This document shows positions 1-10,321 of a stretch of 64,000 bases of DNA, piece by piece. Source of the stretch: Apostichopus japonicus (lineage: Eukaryota > Echinodermata > Holothuroidea > Aspidochirotida > Stichopodidae). Where the stretch lies: assembly GCF_037975245.1 (NCBI RefSeq), contig NC_092569.1, positions 26,001 to 90,000 of the forward strand. The letters are read 5' to 3'. How positions within the stretch are numbered: the first letter of the stretch is position 1; every line of letters starts with the position of its first letter. The notes under the pieces are model-generated. The model did not search any database. It worked only from the letters and a program-made list of their open reading frames with translations, and had not been told where the DNA came from. A program made the position numbers and the translations under genes.

Positions 1-3000
1 CGAAATTCAAAGTATTTATCCTCTATACAACCAGTCTCAGTTGATGTAGTAAACCTAAAGTTGGGTAATGGTCAGTTTATTCATGCGTATAGCACGATAA
101 CATTTCAGGTCAAAATTCAAGGTCATGAATTTCAGCTTTCTGCTTTAATTGCTGCAAACCTGACAGGTATTGACTTAATATTAGGTAGTCAAACTCTGAA
201 GGAATTGAATGGTTCTTTGGACTTTACCACAAACTGTTTTAGAATAAAACAAGCCAAAGTCTTCCTTAGGCCAGTGCAGAGATTTGTTATTTACCCAGGT
301 CAGCAAAGATACATTACTGTACAGGGACGTCTTCCATTATATGCACGAAATGCAGATGTGGTTATTAAACCGTTTCCTCTAATATCTCGTATGTGTCCTT
401 CACGAATGTTAGTGAAAATGCATAAAGGTAGAACAAAGATTCTACTAAGGAACATGGGTAATCAGAAATTTTGTCTGCATCCTTCTCGCACAGTGGCTCA
501 TTTAGATTTAGCAGATATCATTACGGTCACAGAAGACATACCTACTGATTCTCTAGATTTTCTAAATGTCATGAGAGACATCGAAAAACCGTCTCTTTTT
601 CGAACCAATTCTAACTCTAAAGAGAGTCGTGATGAAATTACACGATATAATTTACATCGTTATCCACATTTGACAGCCGATGATCCCCTGGTTTCCAAAT
701 CCGAACAGGAGATCATGAGAGAAAACATTAATTTGGAACAAAGTATTCTAAATGCTTCAGAAACAGAGAGCATATATGAATTTCTAGACTCACATAGAGA
801 TGCATTTTCTCTTTATGGTGAATTATCTCACTGTCCAAATTATGAGGCTGATATTACGCTTACTAATGATGAGCCATTTTACATACGTCCCTATAGACTT
901 TCAGATGAGGACAAAGTCATTGTCGCCAGTGAGCTAGACAAATTAGTGCGATTAGGAATCTTAGCGGTAGGACATCAGTCTTATACTTCACCGGTTTTCC
1001 TCATTCCAAAGAAGGGAACAAAAGACAAAAGGGTTGTCACAGATTTTCGCTACTTGAACAGTAGAATAAAACGTCTCAATCACCCATTTCCATTGCTGAA
1101 TGAGACTATCCGTACCATAGGGTACTCTGGAGCCAAAATTTTGGGTGTTCTTGATTTAAAGTCTGCATTCTTCTGTCTGCCACTTAGTGTTCATGCACAA
1201 CAATATACAGGTATTGCTTCATTTCATGGAGGAAAGCATTATTATTATAAACGCTTACCACAGGGATTGAATTTATCTCCAGCGATCTTTCAGTCGAAAA
1301 TTAATGATATTTTGGCAACGATCCCAAATTCAAATAAGTTCTGTATTGCTCATCATGACGATATTATTGTGTACAGTGCAGACAAACGATCTCACAAACA
1401 ACACCTAAAGGCAATTTTTAAGGTTTTAATGGACAACGGATTGAAAATCTCTCCGAAAAAGTGTAGCATTTTTCAAAATTCAGTCCGATATATGGGACAT
1501 TTGCTCTCAATAACCCCAGAAGGTGAGGCTTGTATCCAACCTTTGCATGACAGATGTGCAGCAATCAGGAACACACCGAAACCACACAATGTTAAGTCAG
1601 TAAGACGATTTGTAGGTGCAGTTAATTATGTGGCTTCGTTTTTCCCAAATATTCAAGCACTATTGAGACCATTACATCATTTGAGTCGTAAGAGAAAGGT
1701 ATTTAAATGGACAGAAGAACATCAGTGTGCATTTCAAAATATTAAAGAGTTGTTGTGTAATCCACCTATATTGCATATGCCACAGAAATATGGTCGTTTT
1801 GTATTATATAGCGACACATCACGAGTAGCAACAGGATCATACTTGACACAAAGAGTTAATGGCAAAGAGAATATTATTGCATATTACTCTAAGATATTAC
1901 CACCAGCATGTCAGAGGTATAGTGTAACTGAATTAGAAATGATGGGTCTATTTATTAATGTGACAGCATTCAAACATTTATTGCAAAATGTAGAATTTGA
2001 GGCATATGTTGATCACTCAGCCATTGTTGAATTGTTTAAGTCAAAACAAGAACCAGCAACTTCACGCTTACGTAAGCTTCTGTTCAAATTGTCAGAATAT
2101 ACATTTCAGGTGGGTTATAAGAAAGGCTCAGAATTGGTTTTGGCAGATTATTTGTCTAGAGCACCACAGGAATTTCACTCTGAAATAGATCAGGTTGCTC
2201 AAGAGGTCAGTTCTTATGAGGATTTTTCAGCTCTACCTAAGGAGACATTTAATCCAATCATGACAAGGTCAAAGGCAAGGTCAATGGGAGTCAAAGTTCC
2301 AGATTTATTTCCGAATAAAGTCACAAAGGAGTCCAAGCAGGATTCCCCAGCCAAAGAATCAACAAATAGAGTTGAAAGGACATCCGTTCCTAAGGCAACA
2401 CATTCTAATGATCATGTTACACAGAGACCACAATCTGAGTCACAAAAGACGACTACACCAGTTATTTCTACTGATAAGAGAGAAACATATATTCAAAGGC
2501 CTACTATTTCTATGCCGAGTGAAAATAGACATACATATAGTCCTGATGTATTAGTTGTGCCAAATTTTACAAGTGTTTCTCAACCTTCAGAGCCAAGATT
2601 AGTGGATCAGAGTAGACATAGAGTGCAAGAGGTAGTCAGAGAACCACCACCAGAATTATTTTCTCAGCCAAAGCCAGTCATAACAAACATTGATCATTTG
2701 GTTACAGGACACATTCCAAAACAAAAGGAATTGAATAAAGTCATGAAGGCAATTCAAGGAAAGCTGATCAAAAACTATGATCTGCCATTTGATGTAAAAG
2801 AGTTGCAAATTCAACAACAAACTTGTCCTTACTACAAACCAATTTATGATTTTCTTGCACACGACATTATTCCAAGAAATGTTAAGCATGCTAGAACTGT
2901 TCGTTCTCAAGCAGAGGATTATTTGTTATGTAATAGTTTGTTATTCAGGATATTTTTGCATGAGACTAATGATGCTAAGATGACTCTTCAGTTAGTCGTA

Positions 3001-4650
3001 CCTGAGACTATGGTAGAACAGATAATATCTCGATATCATGATGACTTGTTAAGTAATCATCAGGGTGTAATGCGTACATATTTGACCATTAGACAGCATT
3101 TCTATCTGCGCAATATGTTTCAACGCATCAGTAATTATATTCAGGCATGTCTCCGTTGTCAAGAATTCCGTAAGAAACCGGACAAATTGAGACAATATCA
3201 TGCTCGCATTCCTGATTCTTATCGTCCTTTTGACAGACTTAGTCTGGATTTCAAGACTATGCCCACAACGGCTACAGGATTTAAACATTTGATGGTTGTT
3301 TGTGATGAGATCACTAGATTTGTTGTATGTGTTTCTCTTAAGACTCTTGATGCTGAAACAATATGTGAAGCATTATTGCAGAGGGTAATCACAACCTTTG
3401 GTCCACCGTCTTGTATTGTAAGTGATGCGGCAGCTTCTCTTACAGGAAAATTAGTGGAGCTCTTAAGTAAAGCTTTGGGCATTGAACAAAAGTTCATCAG
3501 TGTAAACAATCATGGAAGCTTACAGGTTGAAAGACACATTCAGACTCTTTCAAATTTCCTCAAAGTTAACTTAAATCAGTTTGGTACGGATTGGGTACGA
3601 TTTGTCCCAACATCAGCCTATGCATATAACACATTTTCCTCTCCTCAGTTAGGTAGCTATAGCCCATTTGAACTTGCATTTGGACGTAAGCCACCAAATC
3701 TTACAAATTTATCATTCAATCCAATGGCAGGATTATCACAATCTCATGGAGAATATGCTGCATTGTTAAAGAAACGATTTGATCATTTGTCTAGGGTAAT
3801 GTTGGTCTTACAAAAGAAGCAACAAGATGCTCAAAATGTTAAGATAAGTGCAAAACTAGACAAAGGTGCAATTTATTCAACGGGTCAATTAGTGTATCTA
3901 TATAAGCCAACGTCTTCCTCCTTGACTGCGAACTCTCGCAAAATTGCTGCAGAATGGTGTGGACCACTAGTGATCCATCAAGTTTTGGATAGGACTCATT
4001 ATTTGTTGGCCACTCTCAAAGGAGAAATTCTTAGTGATGTATTCAATTATAACAGGCTTAAACCATGTTTTGTAAGAGCATCTTCTGAAACTAAGAATAT
4101 CACCAACATTCAGAAATTGCGGAATGTCTTGAAAACAAAGGGTTCATCAAGTGAAAAGCTTGCTCGAATGAGAAATGTTTTGAGTAGTAACACTTCTAAT
4201 GCAGAAAATGTTAATGTCATGCAAGATGCACATATTGAGTTTCATGATGAGTTTGGTAACATTTTGCCAGGGGTAACTTCAGATCATGTCATGTGTCTTA
4301 TGAGCACTAAGCCAATGAATGTTGCATCATTTCTAGAGAATAGAGCACATAATGAAGGATTAGCACTTCCATATCCTTCCATGAAAGATAGCATATTAAG
4401 GCAAAAGAAAGCTTTTGCAAATGCTCCACAAGGAGACATGAAAGTCCAACGTGCTCGATACAAATTGGGTGAATTACAGGTTCTGGTCACCTATCAGACA
4501 CCATGTTTTCCATCAGGCTTTAAGAGTCATGATTTTTGGTGGAATGTAGGAAAATATTCCAACACAGGGGAAATAATGAATTTTCTCCATGAAAAAGGAT
4601 TGAACATTACAGGCAATCCAGGCAGGATGTTGCAAACATTATATGGTTAG
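1..4650 (+). CDS. pol: Retrotransposon polyprotein (protease end, RT, RNase H, integrase), 5' partial
   Basis: Frame 1 is open from base 1 to TAG at 4648-4650. The real start lies upstream, and the first ATG in the window has no special standing. About residues 20-70 resemble the C-terminal half of a retroviral-type aspartic protease, including a DLILG motif; the catalytic DTG/DSG would lie outside the window. The RT lies at about 880-1520, with a catalytic-site core reading HHDD (1351-1362) where YxDD or LxDD is usual. RNase H follows (about 1790-2150; acidic residues in YSDTS, TELEM, YVDHS). The integrase zinc-binding HHCC module is at about 3037-3180. The catalytic triad is carried by LSLDF (~3241), VSDAA (~3418) and QVERH (~3523). 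A further ~190 residues after the integrase core (4080-4650) match no domain I recognise. It would act in reverse transcription and integration of the element's own RNA. Confidence 0.9.
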   Translation, partial: RNSKYLSSIQPVSVDVVNLKLGNGQFIHAYSTITFQVKIQGHEFQLSALIAANLTGIDLILGSQTLKELNGSLDFTTNCFRIKQAKVFLRPVQRFVIYPGQQRYITVQGRLPLYARNADVVIKPFPLISRMCPSRMLVKMHKGRTKILLRNMGNQKFCLHPSRTVAHLDLADIITVTEDIPTDSLDFLNVMRDIEKPSLFRTNSNSKESRDEITRYNLHRYPHLTADDPLVSKSEQEIMRENINLEQSILNASETESIYEFLDSHRDAFSLYGELSHCPNYEADITLTNDEPFYIRPYRLSDEDKVIVASELDKLVRLGILAVGHQSYTSPVFLIPKKGTKDKRVVTDFRYLNSRIKRLNHPFPLLNETIRTIGYSGAKILGVLDLKSAFFCLPLSVHAQQYTGIASFHGGKHYYYKRLPQGLNLSPAIFQSKINDILATIPNSNKFCIAHHDDIIVYSADKRSHKQHLKAIFKVLMDNGLKISPKKCSIFQNSVRYMGHLLSITPEGEACIQPLHDRCAAIRNTPKPHNVKSVRRFVGAVNYVASFFPNIQALLRPLHHLSRKRKVFKWTEEHQCAFQNIKELLCNPPILHMPQKYGRFVLYSDTSRVATGSYLTQRVNGKENIIAYYSKILPPACQRYSVTELEMMGLFINVTAFKHLLQNVEFEAYVDHSAIVELFKSKQEPATSRLRKLLFKLSEYTFQVGYKKGSELVLADYLSRAPQEFHSEIDQVAQEVSSYEDFSALPKETFNPIMTRSKARSMGVKVPDLFPNKVTKESKQDSPAKESTNRVERTSVPKATHSNDHVTQRPQSESQKTTTPVISTDKRETYIQRPTISMPSENRHTYSPDVLVVPNFTSVSQPSEPRLVDQSRHRVQEVVREPPPELFSQPKPVITNIDHLVTGHIPKQKELNKVMKAIQGKLIKNYDLPFDVKELQIQQQTCPYYKPIYDFLAHDIIPRNVKHARTVRSQAEDYLLCNSLLFRIFLHETNDAKMTLQLVVPETMVEQIISRYHDDLLSNHQGVMRTYLTIRQHFYLRNMFQRISNYIQACLRCQEFRKKPDKLRQYHARIPDSYRPFDRLSLDFKTMPTTATGFKHLMVVCDEITRFVVCVSLKTLDAETICEALLQRVITTFGPPSCIVSDAAASLTGKLVELLSKALGIEQKFISVNNHGSLQVERHIQTLSNFLKVNLNQFGTDWVRFVPTSAYAYNTFSSPQLGSYSPFELAFGRKPPNLTNLSFNPMAGLSQSHGEYAALLKKRFDHLSRVMLVLQKKQQDAQNVKISAKLDKGAIYSTGQLVYLYKPTSSSLTANSRKIAAEWCGPLVIHQVLDRTHYLLATLKGEILSDVFNYNRLKPCFVRASSETKNITNIQKLRNVLKTKGSSSEKLARMRNVLSSNTSNAENVNVMQDAHIEFHDEFGNILPGVTSDHVMCLMSTKPMNVASFLENRAHNEGLALPYPSMKDSILRQKKAFANAPQGDMKVQRARYKLGELQVLVTYQTPCFPSGFKSHDFWWNVGKYSNTGEIMNFLHEKGLNITGNPGRMLQTLYG

Positions 4651-5902
4651 AATGTATAACTGCATATTACTTTACGTTCAGATGAACAGGTGTTTTACCC
4701 ACAATTGTATGAAGGGAATGCGTTATGGCAATTACCTGCATACCTATTAAGTGGAAGTCGTACTGTATGGTGTAACAATATAAGCTTTATTGTTAAAAAC
4801 ATCACCAAGTGACCTAGTTTCATCTTTTATAACAAATGTGTAATGAGTATACCTTATTTCTCCTTATGAATTCGTTCAAACGTTTACCCGGCAATTAGAA
4901 CATATCCGGAATATTAGCAACATGGGTTTTCATATATTGAGAAATATTTTAAGGATATTTACATTGCATCATTTATGTTATATTAAAGGCTATTTAGAGA
5001 CAGCATTGGTGATATGCAACTTTTGCTTACAGCAACAGTTATCGAAGCAAATAAAAGTATAGATCTTTTGAGGAAGTTATGTATATATTTTCTTTTCCTC
5101 AAATATTCATGCAAAAGTTTAATTTCTTCATGAAGCAAAAAGTTGAAAGACAAGATGTTCAGTATTATGTTTATTTGAAGAAAGATTTGTTGATGTCATA
5201 GTCTATGGAGTCTCTTTTATGGTATCGAATATCTAGTACTTTGGTACTTTACTAGATCATTTCGGAGTGCATACCTAGGGTCACCATGCTATCGAGTCAC
5301 ATTTTGTTGATTTTCTTGAAGTGGATGTATATGATTCACAAGGTTTCAAAGCAGTTTTGAAACTAAGCCTTCACTAAAGACGAGGTTTTGTAAATGAGTT
5401 TGTAATATTTTAAGGTTCTTTTTTTTGTGTACGAATTTTGCATGGAACGCTAAGGTGTTCTGTTCAGTTAAAAGATAACTAAGTCTAGTATTCTCTGATC
5501 TCTCCCCAATCACGGCATGATTTCACTTTTGATATAAATGTATTATTGATGTATGAAATGCATAAATGTATTTTGTAAGAGATACTGCATATTTTGCTGT
5601 GTCATGTAACTTTAAGATATCTTAATGATATTTTTTTTTAGATTACATCATATGATGTCATCAATTTTGAAGAGGTACACAAAAATTTCATGGAGATAGT
5701 GTCAATGTATATACCATATGATCATTTTTAATAATTCGTAACCAAGATGTTAACCTTTGAGATATATGATGACCATTTATTGAAGTCAATGAATGTTAGT
5801 GAATGTGCTTACAGTACTCTACCGTTTTGAGATAATGATAAGTTAAAGCAGTATGATGTTAAAATTTTGGAGTATCCAAAAATTTTAAAAGATTGAGGGG
5901 GA
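4651..5902 (+). other. Retrotransposon 3' non-coding region and polypurine tract
   Basis: This 1.25-kb AT-rich stretch between the pol stop and the LTR has no substantial frame, so no env gene is seen. It ends in the purine-rich run GAGGGGGA (5895-5902) immediately before the LTR's TG. In LTR elements that position is the primer for plus-strand DNA synthesis. Confidence 0.65.
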
Positions 5903-6635
5903 TGTTATGAAATAGTGATACCATCTCTTTGATGTTACCGAAACACTCCATCGAGACACCTTACGGGCCTCTTATGTATTTATCTAGGTCATGGATTCAG
6001 TTTTCCCACGAGCAGTTTTTTAACTATCTTATTGAATCTTGGTACAGGGCCTTTTCCCAAAATAGATTCCATTATGTCTGTGGAACATTCGAGAAGGTTC
6101 TCTCACGTGGTATGGAAGTTTCCATAGAAAGGGGATGGACTTCCAAACTCCCAACCAATCAGGGCAGATCAGTGCCAGTGCACTTATTTTTATATCATTA
6201 AGTTAATACAGGATGGTCAGGTTATTGGCTGTCTACTGATTATGCGCAGTGAGATTTTTATGGAAGTAAGGTATAAAAGAAAAAGGAGGTCAGAAATTTA
6301 TCACTCTGTCAGCAAATTTATGACTTGATCAGAAAATTTATCACTCCGCCGAAGGTTCATCACTCCTAATTGTTTAATTGACGGAGTCAAGTCAAGTCAA
6401 ATCATTGTAATTTAGTTTTATTTGTAAAGAGAATCGACAGAGAAGAAATTATACCGAATCATTAAATCAAATCCTATCTCGTCAAATTGTTTTTTGTGTG
6501 AAGTCATTGTTTTCTTCCGTTCGAGACATCTCCTGAAGAAGCATAAAAACGGCATCAAGATATCCCAGTACCTTTCTATCGCGAGTCCCGATATAGTTTT
6601 ACTATCGGAGGAAGCGGGCTCGTCACAATATTACA
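5903..6635 (+). repeat. 3' LTR of the Ty3/gypsy element
   Basis: It starts TGTTATGA right after the polypurine tract and ends ATATTACA, giving short terminal inverted repeats (TGTTAT / ATTACA) of the TG...CA type, about 733 bp. It contains a TATA box (6272-6278) and an ATTAAA about 190 bp further on (6461). The end is inferred from the TG...CA rule and the abrupt change to telomeric repeats. The 5' LTR is outside the window, so identity between the two LTRs cannot be checked. The short open frame at 5929-6201 lies inside the LTR and is not taken as a gene. Confidence 0.72.
6272..6278 (+). promoter_or_regulatory. TATA box of the LTR promoter
   Basis: TATAAAA sits about 370 bp into the LTR, downstream of GGAAGTAAGG. 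Its position fits a U3 promoter element for the retrotransposon transcript. Confidence 0.5.
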
Positions 6636-6753
6636 CTAACCCTAACCCTAACCCTAACCCTAACCCTAACCCTAACCCTAACCCTAACCCTAACCCTAAC
6701 CCTAACCCTAACCCTAACCCTAACCCTAACCCTAACCCTAACCCTAACCCTAA
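6636..6753 (+). repeat. Interstitial telomeric repeat (CCCTAA)n
   Basis: About 118 bp of nearly perfect CCCTAA hexamers (TTAGGG on the other strand), roughly 19.7 units. It begins exactly where the LTR ends and is followed by ordinary unique DNA, so it is not a chromosome end here. The open frame through it is a consequence of the 6-bp period. Confidence 0.95.
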
Positions 6754-7308
6754 GTAAAACAAATATGTATATGTCATTTTAAATCGACATATACCGGTTT
6801 CAATGGATGATATGTCTAATTAAATCGGTATATGTCGATTTAAACTCGTAAAAGTCGAATTAAATAGGTATATGTCAATCTCCCACGATTTGAGACTGAT
6901 GGCCCGCCATAAGGCACTAGGCTAGGCTTCATCGACTAAGACAGTACCTGGTCGGCATGATTTGGTTATAAAGTTCAGGATTTCCGGTTCAATTCAGATT
7001 TAGGCTTGGCTTACTACTATTCTGGATGTTCAAGTTGTTTAAGAAATAGAGGGTTAGAGAATTTCATAAAACATACAGCAAATCGTTTACAAAGTAATCG
7101 TAGCATAAAATATTGTCAGCTCTTATGAGTGACCTTTTCAATGTTTCTTTGATAGCTGGTCACACACAATCTTTCTCCCCAGAAATGGAGTACCCATGTA
7201 TATCCATGTATATATCCATTGATGTTTTTACCCTGACAGGTAATTCCTCCATGGTCTGTCGGGGTAATACCTCCTATAGACTTCATTCTGGTTACATCAT
7301 GCAGGTAT
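6754..7308. other. Intergenic stretch, nothing recognised
   Basis: AT-rich DNA. The motif TATATGTCGATTTAAA and variants recur a few times near 6775-6875, suggesting a decayed short tandem repeat. No gene is supported. Confidence 0.5.
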
Positions 7309-8298
7309 TGTTACGCCCTGGGTTGTTCGGGATGCGTGTACCCCGTATTTCGAATACGCCCACGGCTACTAAGAATATGTTTCCCCGAGTGTTGAATAAT
7401 TTACCATGCGATTTGTTGCCCATTCACTCACCATTCCATTTACTTTTGTTTTGTTATGCAGGCCTCTCTCGCTCTTCCCGTCGTCTGCCATCACCAGCAT
7501 TACAGGCATTCTCTCTTTTGTCTCACAAGTTGTTCTGTTTAGCGTTTATCTATTTTACTATCACTTGCTCTCTATACCTTGTTTAATTCAGACGGTGTTG
7601 CTTCTTATGTAGTTTGTGTTTTGGAACACTTTATTTATTTCGTTGAGGTTCGGACAGAGAACTGGAGACCAGCGGTGAGCAGCACGGCTATTACAGTATA
7701 GTATTATTTTAAAGGCAAGGTTGTGTTACTTATTTTATAGAGCGGGCCCGGGAGTGAGGGCTGACTACGGGCGCCATTTCCTATTGTATAGTATAACTAA
7801 TAACTTCCAGTCCTGGTTGGCTTCGTTGCATGTTATAGACCCCGGTGGTAGGGTCAAATTAGGGCTCCCCGGAGGTATTGCAGAAGTTAATCTGGGCGGG
7901 ACCACATTGAACAGTACTTGTTCAGTCTGCCGTTGGCGCCCAGTGTCGGGTATTCACTCTGAGACTCGTAATTCTTAAGAGCCGTGCTGCCCACGCCCTG
8001 GTACGTAGTTTACTTTTTATTTATTTAAATTGAATCTCTGCCCGTTGTTTGCTTTTATTTGTGTACGGCAGAAAACAATGCCTTATTTTTGTTAAGTATA
8101 TGTTTAAAGTTAAGTAATTAAATTGTTGATTGAGACCTACTTCTATAAACTATATTCTTCTCTATTTTAGTGTGTGTATTGGTTCCAGCCCTGCTAGCAT
8201 TAGTCTTCGCCTCCGCTTTCCCCCTGCCCTGACATCAGGTGGCCTCCAGCTGCCTGATTACCCACGCTACCGCGCGGCCGGGGTACAGGGGCGTTACA
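7309..8298. mobile_element. Solo LTR-like element with 4-bp target duplication
   Basis: The 990-bp element begins TGTTACGCCCTGG and ends CAGGGGCGTTACA. The ends are imperfect inverted repeats (TGTTACGCCC-TG against TGTAACGCCCCTG) of the TG...CA type. It is flanked by an identical GTAT on both sides (7305-7308 and 8299-8302), as expected for a target-site duplication. There is no coding capacity for a polymerase, so a solo LTR left by recombination is the simplest reading. A non-autonomous terminal-inverted-repeat DNA element is the alternative. Orientation is unknown. The open frames inside it are not treated as genes. Confidence 0.7.
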
Positions 8299-8527
8299 GT
8301 ATTAAATTCCAGTACACTTCATCAATTTGTGTTAGTTTACCTCCTACTGAAGTTAGAACTAAATTACCAGGGATTAAAAATTGTTTACAAAATGCTGATT
8401 TCTTAATGTATGTCCCGTTGAGATACTTTTCTTGACTCAGAGGCAAAATGTTTATCGATTCTTTCATACAGAATCTCATATAATCTTTGATACTGCAATC
8501 TGTTTGTTCTCTTATATCCTCCTGTAG

Positions 8528-8662
8528 GCAAGTAATATGGAGAATAGATGTGCAATACAGTGTCAGTTGTGGGAAGTGTGTCCTCTACCTTCGGACCATG
8601 TAGCCAGGCAACACCAGGACAAAGGCATAAAAATGGCGGCTTTTGTACCAGTCAAGACAAAT
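8528..8662 (+). CDS. Candidate exon of an unrecognised gene (45 codons, phase 0-0)
   Basis: A pyrimidine-rich acceptor (TCCTCCTGTAG) precedes 135 bp that are open in one frame and end in a consensus donor (AAT|GTAAGT). The peptide contains several Cys and His residues (RCAIQCQLWEVC, RQHQDKG). It is in phase with two further candidate exons at 12539 and 13328, all phase 0 and multiples of three. No family is recognised. The start and end of the gene are not found. Short open stretches between good splice sites can arise by chance, hence the modest confidence. Confidence 0.38.
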
Positions 8663-8775
8663 GTAAGTAGCAAATTCTTGCTTAAAGTGTAATATATTCA
8701 AACAAAGTGCTAGAAATAAAGTTCTAATATCAGGTCAAGTAAAATTAATGCAGTAAGTGGCTAGAACATGTTTTA

Positions 8776-8997
8776 AAACAGACAAGCAAAGGAAGGAGCC
8801 ATCCTGGTACCCATGGCAGTCCCGTGTCTTTGAAGGTAATGCTTGTCCATGAACGTGAAGTTGTTTTTGGTGAGAACCTGTTGCATGAGAACTTTAGTGT
8901 CAGAGATGGGTGGACAAGGGTGGACCTTCTTAGACAGGGATGCACACGTGGCTGTGATACCTTCAGCATGAGGGATGTTAGTGTACAGAGAAGTGAC
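8776..8997 (-). pseudogene. Penelope-like element reverse transcriptase fragment
   Basis: Read on the minus strand, about 74 residues match the pattern typical of Penelope-like element RTs: TSLYTNIPHAEGI at the start and GTAMGTRMAPSFACLF at the end, with a YLQ motif between. The match begins abruptly (about 8997) and stops at the other end without the downstream RT motifs, so this is a short dead fragment. It lies just after the candidate exon ending at 8662. Confidence 0.8.
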
Positions 8998-10319
8998 TTG
9001 GCTTGGTATAGTACACATAGGCAGAGGAGCCAAATTTGATTTGAGGGGGGGGGGGGTGGGGGGCTGTAACGACTTACCCATAAAATATAACCAAAATTGT
9101 TCGCACGCTCCGCGCTCGTTCAACATGTTAATGTACATATCATATAACCATGCATCGGTTGTTTGCATAATGATAATAATAATATAAGTTTAACCATTGA
9201 AAAACACACTGGTGAATTACCCAATAGCTAGGTACTGGTGCACTTCAAATCACCAGGCATGTCATTCACCGACATCCTCTCAAACAGTTGCTTTTTTCTT
9301 TCAGTAGGTCCACAATTATCAGCATATTGCACGAATTTTCATACAAATATTTGGTTGGGGGCTGCAACCACCCCTGCCCTACCCCATCCTCCTACGCCTA
9401 TGGTAGCACAGGCAATAACAATACTATTTGGGTGTCATATTATTTCCTAGAAGTACTTTTGTTAAATTTTGAAAGGAAATATTTCAGCAAAATGTCACAT
9501 TTTTGTACCCATACAATATTGAATCACCCAGTAAGTTTCTCAGTTACAAGCCATAATTAATTTATTTGTAACCTTACAGAGGGATAATCCTACACTGTTT
9601 TTTCTCGGATTTGGATGGAGGGTTAGGTAAAGAATTTAAGTGATGAGACACTGGAAGTAAAACATGCAAAGATATAAATAGATGGAAGTATGTTGAGATA
9701 AAGTATCAGACTAAATGAATTGAGACTTGAATATATGGCATATTGCAGTGATTTGGTCTTGGATAGTACCGTTTGCAGCATATCAATTGAGTTTGCTGCC
9801 ATCTTAAGGTTTCTAAATGAGTACCCCTTTAAATATTGATACCGTACAACATGGCCGAGCACAAATCAAATGCATCAGTTTTACTACATTGCTTTGGTTA
9901 AACATTTTTTTAAAGTTCAAATTCATCTGGGAAGTACTTTAAAATGGGTGAACTGATGTGTTTCAAATAGACATAAAATAGCAATGCAAATTACCTAATG
10001 ACATTGAAATATTATAGAAAAGTAACTTGTCTTGGATGTGTCGCTTGTCTTAAAACTTACACATGGGGACCTAGGTAGACGTACAGATGGCTGGAGGAGT
10101 GAAGGATCTATTTTCAGATAGTTCCAGTCTGAGAAAGTGAGTATGGTTTATTATCCTCGGTCATAATTTTAACAATGAAAATGTCTCGGATATGTGTAGT
10201 CAGTCTGTCATTGTGCAAGCCAGGGATGAACCTTTTCATATAAGAAGCTGTAGAATGTTTGCATTTGACAATATTTCCCTGTTCATATTTAATTACCTAG
10301 CCAAAAAGCCTTTTGCCCA
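8998..10319. other. Unannotated stretch with simple repeats
   Basis: A G-rich run (about 9043-9063) abuts the Penelope-like fragment. The rest is AT-rich with no supported gene. A GT-rich donor-like site near 10137 (GAAA|GTGAGT) has only a weak acceptor upstream and a 62-bp open stretch, too little to call an exon. Confidence 0.4.
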
Positions 10320-10321
10320 TA

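Larger units (their letters stand above)
1..6635 (+). mobile_element. Ty3/gypsy-type LTR retrotransposon, 5' part beyond the window
   Basis: The element runs in from the left edge. It shows the end of an aspartic protease, then RT, RNase H and integrase in one open frame to 4650, then a 1.25-kb non-coding stretch, a purine-rich tract (5895-5902) and a TG...CA-bounded 3' LTR (5903-6635). Protease-RT-RNaseH-integrase is the Ty3/gypsy order (Copia elements carry integrase before RT). The pol frame is uninterrupted over 1,549 codons, so this copy is young or was recently active. The 5' LTR and gag are not in the window. The LTR end sits directly on telomeric repeats. Confidence 0.88.

Noticed and set aside
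5929..6201. 90-codon open frame
   Set aside because: It lies within the 3' LTR of the gypsy element; no domain.
6494..6757. 87-codon frame ending in (PN)n
   Set aside because: It joins LTR sequence to telomeric hexamers; the periodicity alone keeps it open.
7721..7978. 85-codon open frame
   Set aside because: It lies wholly inside the solo LTR-like element and has no recognisable domain.
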